Part shown: one piece after another, positions 14,911 to 23,083 of the stretch
Numbering within the stretch: the first letter of the stretch is position 1
Layout: each line of letters starts with the position of its first letter
From: an uncultured Clostridia bacterium
GTDB lineage: Bacteria; Bacillota; Clostridia; Oscillospirales; Ruminococcaceae
NCBI GenBank assembly: GCA_944386285.1
Contig: CALXAM010000051.1
Location: forward strand, 1 to 48,622
Direction of reading: 5' to 3'
Length of the DNA stretch: 48,622 nucleotides
The notes under the pieces: generated by a model
What the model was told of the DNA's origin: nothing
Database searches by the model: none
What the model saw: the letters and a program-made list of their open reading frames with translations, nothing else
Made by a program: the position numbers and the translations under genes

Positions 14911-16746
14911 TTAAGAAAGTGCATGTAAAAACAGGTATAACTCCTGTGCGGTTTCTGGTTTGAGCTTTGCTGCCTGGGCGAGCTGTTCGGGCGTTGCCTC
15001 TAAAAGCTCTGCACGGGTGCGGAATCGGCTTAAGATTTGCGCCGCTTTTTTGTCGCCGATGCCTTTGACACGTGTGAGTGTAATTTCAAGCGACGATTTT
15101 GTGTGCACCTGCTTTTGATAACGGATTGCATAGCGGTGCACCTCATCCTGAATCGTCGTAACGAAGGAAAATGCCGCCCGGTTTGCCGAGATGGCAATTT
15201 CGCCGCCGTCCTTTGCAATGGCACGGGTGCGGTGCTTGTTGTCTTTGACCATGCCGAATACCGGAATATCAAGGCCCGATGCTTGGATGATCGGCAGGAT
15301 TGCAGCAACGTGTCCTTTGCCGCCATCGAGCAAAATAAGATCGGGAAGCCGTCCAAACCCCTCGCCGGTGTCCTTTTCCTGTTCATAGTGCGATAGGCGG
15401 CGGGTGATGACTTCCTGCATGCTCGCGTAATCGTCCTGTCCCTCAATCTGCCGGATACGAAACTTTTTATACGCCTTTTTGAGCGGACGTCCGTTTTCAA
15501 ACACGACCATGCCGCCGACTTTTGATGATTCGCCGAGGTTTGAAATATCGTATGCTTCAATATAGACAGGTGGTTTTTTAAGTCCTAAGAGTTTTGCAAG
15601 CGCGTCGAGTGCGGCGACCTCCCGTCCGGTGCGGGAAACGTATTTTGAAAGCCGCTCGGACGCGTTGGCAAACGCCATATCGACCATTTTCTTCTGGTCG
15701 CCTTTTTGTGGGAATACAAACGTGACTTTTCTGCCGTTTGCTGTTTTTAAGTGCTCAGCGAGCAGTTCGGCATCCTCAAACGGCTCGTCCACCACAATCC
15801 GCGGCGGAATGTCAGCGGTCATCATGTAATACTGCGATAAAAACGACTGCCGCACCGTTTCGATATCGTAAACATCGGGGAAGAAGTAGTCCTCTTTGTC
15901 GCTTAGCCGATAGTTGCGGAATTTTAACACAGCAACCGCCGCGTGCGTCTGGTTTTGCGCAAACGCGATGACATCTTGATTTTCCGTGTTGATGAGATAC
16001 ACCTTCTGCGTGTCGGCAATGCGTCGGATCGCCTGAATGCGGTCACGCAGCTTGGCGGCCCGTTCAAAGTCGAGTGCTTCCGCCGCTTCTTCCATCTGGC
16101 GGGTCAGCCGCTCTAACAGACTGCCGCCGCCTTTTTTGATATAGGCGAGCGCTTCTTTAAATGTCTGTGCGTATTCCTCTTCGGAAATCCTGCCGCGGCA
16201 CACCCCCATGCACTGTTTGATGTGGTAGTTTAAGCACGGACGTGCTTTTTTGAAATCCTCAGGGAATTTCCGGTTGCAGGTAGGAAGTCCGAAGATTTTG
16301 TTCACTTCATCGACCGTTTGCGTCACGGAAAACGAACTCGTGTAAGGACCTAAGTAGTCGGCGTCATCGTTGATCATTTGCTTTTGCGCAGAGATTTTTG
16401 GAAAACTGCCGCGCTCGACACGGATATAGTGGTATCCCTTGTCGTCTTTTAAGAGAATATTGTATTTTGGATTGTTCTGTTTGATTAAGCTGCATTCGAG
16501 AACGAGCGCTTCAAACTCACTGCCGACGACGATATAGTCAAAATCGGCGACCTGTTCGACCATGCGGCGCACTTTTTCCGTGTGACTCGGATTATTCGGC
16601 TGAAAATATTGGCTCACACGGTTTTTTAAGTTTTTTGCCTTGCCGATATAAATGATCTCGCCGCGGCTGTTTTTCATCAGATACACGCCGGGATCATGGG
16701 TGAGATTAAGCGCCTTTTTGCGCAGTTTTTCGAGCAGTTGATTCAT
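14911..16746 (-). CDS. uvrC: Excinuclease ABC subunit C
   Basis: A 611-residue nucleotide-excision-repair endonuclease that cuts both sides of a lesion with UvrB. The GIY-YIG nuclease domain is at the N-terminus (GVYLMKNSRGEIIYIGKAKN from about residue 20). A UVR domain for UvrB contact lies near 200-235 (LTRQMEEAAEALDFERAAKLRD). The RNase H-like C-terminal nuclease spans about 375-530 with ILLDGGKGH. A helix-hairpin-helix DNA-binding end follows (VKGIGDKKAAQIL). Length is typical. It starts a minus-strand operon with the HD and ROK genes. Confidence 0.94.
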   Translation of the reverse strand: MNQLLEKLRKKALNLTHDPGVYLMKNSRGEIIYIGKAKNLKNRVSQYFQPNNPSHTEKVRRMVEQVADFDYIVVGSEFEALVLECSLIKQNNPKYNILLKDDKGYHYIRVERGSFPKISAQKQMINDDADYLGPYTSSFSVTQTVDEVNKIFGLPTCNRKFPEDFKKARPCLNYHIKQCMGVCRGRISEEEYAQTFKEALAYIKKGGGSLLERLTRQMEEAAEALDFERAAKLRDRIQAIRRIADTQKVYLINTENQDVIAFAQNQTHAAVAVLKFRNYRLSDKEDYFFPDVYDIETVRQSFLSQYYMMTADIPPRIVVDEPFEDAELLAEHLKTANGRKVTFVFPQKGDQKKMVDMAFANASERLSKYVSRTGREVAALDALAKLLGLKKPPVYIEAYDISNLGESSKVGGMVVFENGRPLKKAYKKFRIRQIEGQDDYASMQEVITRRLSHYEQEKDTGEGFGRLPDLILLDGGKGHVAAILPIIQASGLDIPVFGMVKDNKHRTRAIAKDGGEIAISANRAAFSFVTTIQDEVHRYAIRYQKQVHTKSSLEITLTRVKGIGDKKAAQILSRFRTRAELLEATPEQLAQAAKLKPETAQELYLFLHALS

Positions 16747-16884
16747 GAAAAGTCCCCTTGCTGTTCGTTCTGTTTCGCTATCATGGCGGCAGAGCCGGAA
16801 TGATATTTGCCATGTTTTTCGCCTGCTCCCAAGGGCGAAGAAAAGCGGCAGTAAAACATAAAGTATAATAACTGCTATACAATT

Positions 16885-16912
16885 ATTATATCATATCAAA
16901 CGAACAGGGCAA
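16885..16912 (-). promoter_or_regulatory. Candidate promoter of the uvrC operon
   Basis: On the reverse strand, TTGCCC (16907-16912) and TATAAT (16885-16890) with a 16-bp spacer, leaving a leader of about 135 bases before uvrC. A TATACT at about 16860-16870 is an alternative -10. The leader holds a small TTCGCC...GGCGAA hairpin but no recognised riboswitch. Confidence 0.45.
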
Positions 16913-16931
16913 GTGGATTTTTCGGATTTGT

Positions 16932-16960
16932 TTGACAGAACAAGTGCGAGCGGGTACAAT
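16932..16960 (+). promoter_or_regulatory. Promoter of the decarboxylase-darA-holB-ricT cluster
   Basis: TTGACA (16932-16937) and TACAAT (16955-16960) with a 17-bp spacer. Confidence 0.8.
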
Positions 16961-16991
16961 AAAAAAGCAAATAAAACGGCGGAGGAACGAA

Positions 16992-18329
16992 ATGGACACA
17001 CCCATTTATGACTTTTTAAAACAATACAGCGAAAGCGGTACGGTGCGGTTTCACATGCCTGGACATAAAGGCCGCTGTCCGCATCCGGCATTGTCTGCGA
17101 TTAGTGCGTATGACTTGACCGAAATTGAGGGCGCGGATTCACTGTTTGAGGCGGATGGTATCATCGAACAGGCGGAGCGGAACGCGTCTTCCTTATTTCA
17201 TACACAGGAAACGATGTTTTTGACCGGCGGCTCAACCCTTGGCATTCAGACGATGCTTTCAAGTGTCCTGCATCCGGGCGATACGGTGATCGCCGCACGC
17301 AACGCGCACCGGGCGTTTATCAATACGTGTGCACTCTTAGATTTGTCCGTTTGCTGGGTGCTTCCGAACAGCCGCGATGCGTTCGGCGTGAGTGGTGCGA
17401 TCTCGCCTGAATCGCTCGAAACAGCGTTTGTACAGTGCCCGCATGCAAAAGCGATGTATATAACCTCCCCTGACTATATGGGATGGATGAGCGATATCGA
17501 AGCACTGTCTGCGGTGTGCCGCCGTCATGGTGTGCCGCTGCTTGTCGATAATGCACACGGCGCACATCTCGCGTTTGGCACAGAAAACCGTCATCCGATC
17601 GCGCTCGGCGCGTCGATGTGCTGTGATTCGGCGCACAAAACATTGCCGGTATTCACAGGCGGTGCATATGTGCATACCGCGCCGGGGTTTTTTGTATCGA
17701 AGCAGGAGATGCGAAAAAATGCGTCGTTGTTCGGCTCGACCAGTCCGTCGTATCTCATCATGATGTCGCTTGACTTGTGCAACGATTATCTTGAACGTCA
17801 CGCAAACGCTGATTTTATCGCACTTGAGAAAAAAGTGCGCAGTATCCGTGATGCATGTGCTGAAATGGGCTTTTTGCCGCAGGAGGACATTTGCGACGAT
17901 ACAAAGATCACACTTGATGCGTCGCATGTCGGCATGAGCGGCGTAGAACTGGCAGATCACTTCCGCCGCCATGGCATCGAGTGCGAATATGCAGGGGAGC
18001 GGCATGTCGTGTTCATGGTTTCGCCGCAGAATCTCGATTCTGATTTTGACCGCTTTCTTTCTGCTGTGCGTGCGGTGCAGAAACATTTCGTGCATACGCC
18101 AGAGCCGGTTTCTTTTGCGCTCCCTGTGGCAGTCATGGCGCCGCGTGCGGCAATGTTTTCAAAAAAAGAATGTGTGCCGGTTTCTAAGGCAGTCGGACGA
18201 ATTGCAGCTGAAACACGTATCAGCTGTCCGCCTGGGGTGCCGGTGATCGTTGCCGGTGAAAAAATTGATGATACTACACAAAAAATTTTAAAAAACAGTG
18301 GCGTTTCTTCAATCAATGTGGTAAAATAG
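16992..18329 (+). CDS. Orn/Lys/Arg decarboxylase family PLP enzyme (YaaO-like)
   Basis: A 445-residue fold-type I PLP enzyme of the short Orn/Lys/Arg decarboxylase group, like Bacillus YaaO. It begins with the family block FLKQYSESGTVRFHMPGHKG. FLTGGSTLGIQTML is near residue 77, D186-N-A-H189 lies in the cofactor pocket, and the PLP lysine is K216 in DSAHKTLPVFTGGA. The C-terminal OKR domain is at about 370-435. It probably makes a polyamine (agmatine or cadaverine), but substrate choice is not certain. GGAGG lies 6 bases before ATG 16992; the longer frame begins inside the promoter. Confidence 0.84.
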   Translation: MDTPIYDFLKQYSESGTVRFHMPGHKGRCPHPALSAISAYDLTEIEGADSLFEADGIIEQAERNASSLFHTQETMFLTGGSTLGIQTMLSSVLHPGDTVIAARNAHRAFINTCALLDLSVCWVLPNSRDAFGVSGAISPESLETAFVQCPHAKAMYITSPDYMGWMSDIEALSAVCRRHGVPLLVDNAHGAHLAFGTENRHPIALGASMCCDSAHKTLPVFTGGAYVHTAPGFFVSKQEMRKNASLFGSTSPSYLIMMSLDLCNDYLERHANADFIALEKKVRSIRDACAEMGFLPQEDICDDTKITLDASHVGMSGVELADHFRRHGIECEYAGERHVVFMVSPQNLDSDFDRFLSAVRAVQKHFVHTPEPVSFALPVAVMAPRAAMFSKKECVPVSKAVGRIAAETRISCPPGVPVIVAGEKIDDTTQKILKNSGVSSINVVK

Positions 18330-18407
18330 AGGTACAAAAACGGAAAGCCGCATAGAATAAAAAATGGGTGTTCCGTTTGATTTGTGACAACAGGGAGGTT
18401 ATCCACT

Positions 18408-18731
18408 ATGAAACTGATTTATGCGATTGTGAGCAACGATGATAGCTCGGCCGTTTCCTCGGCTTTAACAAAGGTTGGCTTTTTTGCAACGAAACTTTCG
18501 TCAACCGGCGGATTTTTGATGGCAGGCAATACCACGTTCATGATCTGTACAGAGGATGAAAAAGTGGACGAAGCCATTTCGATCATTGCACAGAAGAGTA
18601 AAAAACGCACACAGATGGTTCCTTCTCCGGCAGCATACGGCATGGGCGGTTATACGCCGTATCCGGTGGAAGTCACTGTTGGCGGTGCAACCATCTTTGT
18701 GACAAACGTTGAGCGGTTTGAGAAGATCTGA
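18408..18731 (+). CDS. darA: Cyclic-di-AMP-binding PII-like protein (DarA/YaaQ, DUF970)
   Basis: A 107-residue PII-like signal protein. The family (DUF970) includes DarA/PstA, a trimeric cyclic-di-AMP receptor in Bacillus, Listeria and Staphylococcus. The conserved pattern runs from MKLIYAIVSNDD through LSSTGGFLMAGNTTF to the C-terminal VEVTVGGATIFVTNVERF. GGGAGG lies about 9 bases before ATG 18408. It sits two bases ahead of the holB start, the position it keeps across Firmicutes. Its downstream target is unknown in most species. Confidence 0.88.
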   Translation: MKLIYAIVSNDDSSAVSSALTKVGFFATKLSSTGGFLMAGNTTFMICTEDEKVDEAISIIAQKSKKRTQMVPSPAAYGMGGYTPYPVEVTVGGATIFVTNVERFEKI

Positions 18732-18733
18732 CC

Positions 18734-19693
18734 GTGACAGCGAACGTTCCAGTAGGAAATCAGACATTATACCAAATGCTCACTGCCGCAGTAAGCAGTG
18801 AGCATTTGTGTCATGCGTGCCTGTTTTTTGGTGAAGAAGGCATTGGAAAACGGACAGCCGCCCGTTTTTTAGCTTCGGCTGTTTTATGTGAAAGCAGCAA
18901 GGAAAAGCCATGCGGCCAATGTGCTTCGTGCATGAAATTTTCGCACGGCAATCATCCTGATTTTTATGAATATGCAGGCAAACGCGGCAAAAACGCGATC
19001 GGTGTGGATGAGATCCGTCAAATTCGTCAGGATGCATATACGATTCCGAATGACGGTGTGTATAAAGTGTATTTGATTCCTTATGTGGAGGAGATGTCCG
19101 CCTCTGCAGCAAATGCACTGTTAAAAGTGCTCGAGGAACCGCCTGCACACGCGATATTTTTGCTGACGGCCAATCACTATGACCATGTGATGGAAACCAT
19201 CCGTTCGCGCTGTGTGAAATATCCGGTCTTGCCGCTTTCGGATGCGCAGGTTATATCGATTCTTAAAGATCGTTTTCCAGATGCTTCCGAAGAAAAGTGC
19301 CAGAAGGCAGCGGCGATTGCAGGGGGAAATCCGGGATTGGCCATTTCCGCGATGGGAGAAACCGAAGAGGATGTTCCTCTTGCTCAGTCGGTGTCCGATG
19401 CGTTGGCATTCGGTGATGAATATGCGCTGTTGTGTGCGTGTACCAAAGCATCTGCATCTAGTCAAACAATGCGTGCCATGCTTGTTGGTCTTTTACGGCT
19501 TTTACGTGCGTCATTTCTTGCGAAAACCAACAAAACGCAGGATACGCTGGCTAGCCGCATCACATTGCGAGGTCTTATGGAGTGTATTGCGATTACAGAG
19601 GAATCGATCGCTGCACTAGACGGGAATATAAACAATGGGCTGTTGGCAATGGAGTTGACATCGCGGCTAATGAATGCCAGACGGTTTGTATAA
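18734..19693 (+). CDS. holB: DNA polymerase III delta-prime subunit
   Basis: A 319-residue clamp-loader AAA+ protein. It has a P-loop-like GEEGIGKRT (about residues 34-42), a zinc module with CGQCASCMKFSHGNHPD (about 62-78), a Walker-B-region VYLIPYVEEMSASAANALLKVLEEPP, and sensor residues in RSRCVKYPVLPLS. It helps load the beta clamp at the replication fork. The start is a GTG two bases after the darA stop, with a weak ribosome site, so translational coupling is likely. The C-terminal collar domain is of normal length. Confidence 0.9.
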   Translation: MTANVPVGNQTLYQMLTAAVSSEHLCHACLFFGEEGIGKRTAARFLASAVLCESSKEKPCGQCASCMKFSHGNHPDFYEYAGKRGKNAIGVDEIRQIRQDAYTIPNDGVYKVYLIPYVEEMSASAANALLKVLEEPPAHAIFLLTANHYDHVMETIRSRCVKYPVLPLSDAQVISILKDRFPDASEEKCQKAAAIAGGNPGLAISAMGETEEDVPLAQSVSDALAFGDEYALLCACTKASASSQTMRAMLVGLLRLLRASFLAKTNKTQDTLASRITLRGLMECIAITEESIAALDGNINNGLLAMELTSRLMNARRFV

Positions 19694-19753
19694 AAATCGG
19701 TTGCTTCCGACGGGGCACGATTTTTCTGTATTTTGATAGAGTTTCCCGTCGGA
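19692..19753 (+). promoter_or_regulatory. Two overlapping hairpins between holB and ricT
   Basis: Arms AAAAATCG (19692-19699) and CGATTTTT (19718-19725) form a terminator-like stem whose second arm ends in a T run. Arms TCCGACGGG (19706-19714) and CCCGTCGGA (19745-19753) form a second perfect 9-bp stem. The first arm of the second stem lies in the loop of the first, so the two exclude each other or make a pseudoknot. The second stem ends just before the ricT ribosome-site region. Confidence 0.45.
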
Positions 19754-19774
19754 GAAAAGGCAGAGAAAAATTTT

Positions 19775-20644
19775 ATGGCAGAAGTAATCGGTGTACGATT
19801 TAAAAATGTTGGAAAGGTTTATTATTTTGATCCGGTCGGACTCACGTTTTCGGTTGGACAGCGTGTGATCGTAGAAACAGCACGCGGTGTCGAGTGCGGT
19901 CAGGTCGTTTTAAAAAATCGTGAAGTTGACGATGATTCACTCGTATCTCCGTTAAAACCGGTCATGCGGCTGGCGACAGAAGAAGATTTGGCTGTTGTTG
20001 AGGAAAATCATCAAAAGGAAAAACAGGCATTTGCGATTTGTCAGGAAAAAATTGAAAAGCACAAGCTTGTCATGAAGCTCGTTGATGTGGAATATACGTT
20101 TGATAACAATAAGATTCTGTTTTATTTTACCGCCGATGGCCGTGTCGATTTTCGTGAGCTTGTCAAAGATTTGGCTTCTGTATTCCGCACGCGGATTGAA
20201 CTGCGGCAGATTGGTGTGCGTGATGAATCGAAAATGCTCGGCGGTCTGGGCGTTTGCGGACGGCCGTTTTGCTGCTCATCCTATCTCGGTGAGTTTCAGC
20301 CGGTATCGATTAAAATGGCAAAAGAGCAGGGCCTTTCGCTGAATCCGACCAAGATCAGCGGAACGTGCGGACGACTGATGTGCTGCTTAAAATATGAGCA
20401 AGAGGCGTATGAAGATCTTTTGAAAATCACGCCGAAGGTCGGCGCTGTCGTAAAAACACCGGACGGAAAGGGCACCGTTGCGGATGTGAACTTGCTGACT
20501 GGTATGCTCAGTGTACGGATGGAATCCGATCCGGATGGTGTGCTGCACAACTTCCACAGAAATGATGTGAGCATCCTTCGCGACGGCCGGATTCGTGTTG
20601 ATCGCAGTGAAATTGCGGCACTTTCAGACCTTGAAGATCAGTAA
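19775..20644 (+). CDS. ricT: PSP1 domain protein RicT (YaaT)
   Basis: A 289-residue PSP1-domain protein. In Bacillus, YaaT/RicT joins RicA and RicF in a complex that promotes RNase Y cleavage of mRNAs and affects sporulation and biofilm formation. It opens MAEVIGVRFKNVGKVYYFDP and carries paired cysteine clusters C161/C166/C167 (CGRPFCC) and C198/C203/C204 (CGRLMCC). ATG 19775 is chosen because family members begin there; its ribosome site is weak and an upstream TTG at 19733 is possible. It follows holB as in many Firmicutes. RicA and RicF genes are not in the window. Confidence 0.88.
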   Translation: MAEVIGVRFKNVGKVYYFDPVGLTFSVGQRVIVETARGVECGQVVLKNREVDDDSLVSPLKPVMRLATEEDLAVVEENHQKEKQAFAICQEKIEKHKLVMKLVDVEYTFDNNKILFYFTADGRVDFRELVKDLASVFRTRIELRQIGVRDESKMLGGLGVCGRPFCCSSYLGEFQPVSIKMAKEQGLSLNPTKISGTCGRLMCCLKYEQEAYEDLLKITPKVGAVVKTPDGKGTVADVNLLTGMLSVRMESDPDGVLHNFHRNDVSILRDGRIRVDRSEIAALSDLEDQ

Positions 20645-20664
20645 AAGCAATTCGGGAATCTTCC

Positions 20665-20694
20665 TTGACATATTCATGGGACTTGTGGTAATAT
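20665..20694 (+). promoter_or_regulatory. Promoter of the ferredoxin gene
   Basis: TTGACA (20665-20670) with TAATAT (20689-20694) at 18 bp; an overlapping TATAAT at 20692-20697 gives a 21-bp spacer. Confidence 0.65.
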
Positions 20695-20749
20695 AATAGC
20701 AGTTTAAAGATAGTTTAAACGAGTGTATATGTTAAGGAGGCGTACTGTA

Positions 20750-20920
20750 ATGGCTTATAAAATCAGTGATGCTTGCATCAGCTGCGGCGCTTGCGAGGCA
20801 GAATGCCCGGTTTCCGCAATCTCTGCTGGTGACGGCAAATATGAAATCGACGAGGCTACCTGCATCGAGTGTGGTGCTTGCGCTGGCGTATGTCCGGTAG
20901 GAGCTCCGGAGGCTGAGTAA
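20750..20920 (+). CDS. Two-cluster [4Fe-4S] ferredoxin
   Basis: A 56-residue clostridial-type ferredoxin that carries low-potential electrons. Both CxxCxxCxxxCP motifs are complete: C9, C12, C15, C19 and C38, C41, C44, C48. AAGGAGG lies 9 bases before ATG 20750; an upstream frame from 20723 is not supported. It has its own promoter and terminator and so is expressed apart from ricT. Confidence 0.95.
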   Translation: MAYKISDACISCGACEAECPVSAISAGDGKYEIDEATCIECGACAGVCPVGAPEAE

Positions 20921-20931
20921 TTTCAGAACAA

Positions 20932-20967
20932 AAAATAAAAGCACCGCAAAGGTGCTTTTATTTTTTT
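20932..20967. terminator. Bidirectional terminator between ferredoxin and mtnN
   Basis: AAAAGCACC...GGTGCTTTT stem, 5-base loop, flanked by A and T runs, between converging genes. Confidence 0.9.
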
Positions 20968-20978
20968 ATGCAAAAGGA

Positions 20979-21734
20979 TTACTTCTGTGCGGTTAAAAAA
21001 GCTTTCATTGTACCGCGGGTGAAATGGCAGGCAGCTTCTTCAACAAAGCGGGCAAAATCGACGTTGGAGTCATCGTTTGCCGAATCGGAAATCACGCGGA
21101 CAACGGCACATGGAACATCGAATTCATAACAAACCTGTGCGACTGCGGCGCCTTCCATTTCGACGCAGGCAAGATCGTTTACATGTGTATAAAGCCATTG
21201 GTTTTTTTCATTGTCACAGATAAACTGATCGCCGGAAGCAATTGTTCCCGTATGAACAGCCGGCGACTGAATACCGAATTCTTTCAGATAACGATCGGGA
21301 ATATCATTGCGCATCTCATCGTTTATGTAGTTTTTTACCGCGTTGACCAGCGCTTGATTGAGTGACGCATCGGTTTTAAAATATTTGATTCCTAAAAGCG
21401 GAATTTCAAAAATTCGCTCCGGTACGCCGCAGTCGAAATCGTGTTGGACAAGCTTATCACCGATTACAACGTCACCTACATGCAGCGATGGTGCAACGCC
21501 GCCGGCTGTACCGCAGAAAATGACACAGTCCGGTGCGAATCGGTCGATCAGTGTTGTAGCGGTGGAAGCAGAGGCAACTTTTCCGATGCGTGACTGGACA
21601 AGGACAACTTCTTTTCCGTAAAGTGTTCCGTGTGTGAATGCACGATGTGCAATTTCAGTGACTGTACAGTCGGTCATATCGGAAAGAAGCAGTCGGATTT
21701 CTTCTTCCATTGCGCAGATGATACCGTATTTCAT
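20979..21734 (-). CDS. mtnN: 5'-methylthioadenosine/S-adenosylhomocysteine nucleosidase family protein
   Basis: A 251-residue nucleosidase of the PNP/MTAN family. It splits adenine from methylthioadenosine and S-adenosylhomocysteine, linking to polyamine and methyl metabolism. Visible residues are the N-terminal acid in AMEEEI (E11-E12), the FCGTAGGV phosphate-type loop, the VEMEGAA ribose-binding site (E192-M-E194) and D217 in VISDSAND. The enzyme is slightly longer than the E. coli protein because of an insert at about 105-160. AGGGGA precedes ATG 21734. An upstream extension to 21755 is not needed. Confidence 0.85.
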   Translation of the reverse strand: MKYGIICAMEEEIRLLLSDMTDCTVTEIAHRAFTHGTLYGKEVVLVQSRIGKVASASTATTLIDRFAPDCVIFCGTAGGVAPSLHVGDVVIGDKLVQHDFDCGVPERIFEIPLLGIKYFKTDASLNQALVNAVKNYINDEMRNDIPDRYLKEFGIQSPAVHTGTIASGDQFICDNEKNQWLYTHVNDLACVEMEGAAVAQVCYEFDVPCAVVRVISDSANDDSNVDFARFVEEAACHFTRGTMKAFLTAQK

Positions 21735-21783
21735 AATGTATTGATCCCCTTTCACCGGATATCATTTGTTATTTATAGAATTC

Positions 21784-21812
21784 ATTATAGTATAGTCAAA
21801 AATGAAAGTCAA
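21784..21812 (-). promoter_or_regulatory. Promoter of mtnN
   Basis: On the reverse strand, TTGACT (21807-21812) and TATAAT (21784-21789) with a 17-bp spacer. Confidence 0.75.
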
Positions 21813-21832
21813 CGAAAGAAGGAGGGTGTAAA

Positions 21833-22492
21833 ATGACACACTTGGGAAATGATTGGGATGCATTGCTCAAAGAAGAAACGGAACAGCCTTATATGGAGGA
21901 GCTCCGTTGCTTTTTAAGGGAAGAATATCAAAAAGATACGATTTATCCACCCAAACGTGATATGTTTCGCGCGTTAGCACTTACACCGTATCATGCGGTA
22001 AAAGTTGTGATTATTGGGCAGGACCCTTATCATGGCGCAGGGCAGGCGATGGGAATGAGCTTTTCCGTACGTGATGGAATACCGCTGCCGCCGTCGCTTA
22101 GAAACATTTATCAGGAGATTGAAACGACAACCGGAAGAAAACAGCCGCAAAGCGGCGATTTGACGCGTTGGGCAGTACAGGGCGTGCTGCTTTTAAACGC
22201 AGTGCTTACTGTACGTGCCGGACGCGCGGCAAGTCATCGTGGGCATGGATGGGAACGGTTTACAGATCGTATAATAGAACTTTTAAATAACAGAGAGGAG
22301 CCGATTGTGTTCCTGCTTTGGGGTGCGGATGCACGGAAAAAGAAGCTTTTGATCACTGGTCCGCAGCATACTGTACTGGAAGCAGCGCATCCGAGTCCGC
22401 TTTCTGCGCATCATGGGTTTTTTGGATGCAATCACTTTAATCGTGCCAACGAGATTTTAATCAAAAATGGACAGACGCCGATCGAATGGTGA
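21833..22492 (+). CDS. ung: Uracil-DNA glycosylase, family 1
   Basis: A 219-residue base-excision-repair enzyme that removes uracil from DNA. The water-activating block is GQDPYHG with D64, the uracil pocket is GMSFSV and LLLNAVLTV, and the DNA-intercalation loop HPSPLSAHHGFFGCNHF carries the catalytic histidine near residue 186. AAGGAGG lies before the ATG. It is followed at short distance by comEB, a dCMP deaminase, so two genes that govern uracil in DNA are paired. Confidence 0.95.
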   Translation: MTHLGNDWDALLKEETEQPYMEELRCFLREEYQKDTIYPPKRDMFRALALTPYHAVKVVIIGQDPYHGAGQAMGMSFSVRDGIPLPPSLRNIYQEIETTTGRKQPQSGDLTRWAVQGVLLLNAVLTVRAGRAASHRGHGWERFTDRIIELLNNREEPIVFLLWGADARKKKLLITGPQHTVLEAAHPSPLSAHHGFFGCNHFNRANEILIKNGQTPIEW

Positions 22493-22506
22493 AAGGAGAC
22501 AATGAG

Positions 22507-22986
22507 ATGAAACGACAAGACTATATTCATTGGGATGCATATTTTATGGGAGTTGCACTGCTCTCCGCGCAGCGCAGTAAAGATTCCAATACACAGGTAG
22601 GCGCATGTATTGTCAGTCCGGAGAATAAAATTCTTTCAGTCGGATATAATGGAATGCCGACAGGATGTGATGACGATATCATGCCGTGGGGTCGTGAAGG
22701 GGATGCCCTTGACACGAAGTATTTGTTTGTTTGCCATGCGGAATTGAATGCGATTTTAAATACGCCGGCAGGAAAACTGACAGGTGCGCGTGTGTATGTC
22801 ACACTGTTCCCGTGCAGTGAATGTGCCAAAGCGATCATTCAAAGCGGAATTAAAGAAGTGATTTATTTAAGCGACAAATATGCGGATACGGATTCTACAC
22901 GTGCTTCTAAAAAGATGTTTGATATTGCAGGGGTGTCCTATCGTCCGTATGAAGTGACCGGCAGAACACTCACACTTGATTTATAA
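22507..22986 (+). CDS. comEB: dCMP deaminase (ComEB family)
   Basis: A 159-residue zinc-dependent deaminase that turns dCMP into dUMP for thymidylate synthesis. The catalytic zinc site is H77-A-E79 with C103 and C106 (PCSEC). NTQVGACIV and GYNGMPTGCDD are typical of the ComEB/dCMP deaminase group. GGAG lies 8 bases before ATG 22507. It probably shares the ung transcript, pairing dUMP production with uracil removal from DNA. Confidence 0.88.
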   Translation: MKRQDYIHWDAYFMGVALLSAQRSKDSNTQVGACIVSPENKILSVGYNGMPTGCDDDIMPWGREGDALDTKYLFVCHAELNAILNTPAGKLTGARVYVTLFPCSECAKAIIQSGIKEVIYLSDKYADTDSTRASKKMFDIAGVSYRPYEVTGRTLTLDL

Positions 22987-23002
22987 ATTGCATATGCTCA
23001 AT

Positions 23003-23040
23003 AAAAAAGCCCGTCCGCTTAAAAGCGGACGGGCTTTTAT
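23003..23040. terminator. Bidirectional terminator after comEB
   Basis: GCCCGTCCGCTT...AAGCGGACGGGC stem with A and T runs on both sides; serves comEB and the converging surface-protein gene. Confidence 0.9.
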
Positions 23041-23083
23041 TGATTCATAACAGAGTGTTTCACACGCTTATTACGACTTCACA

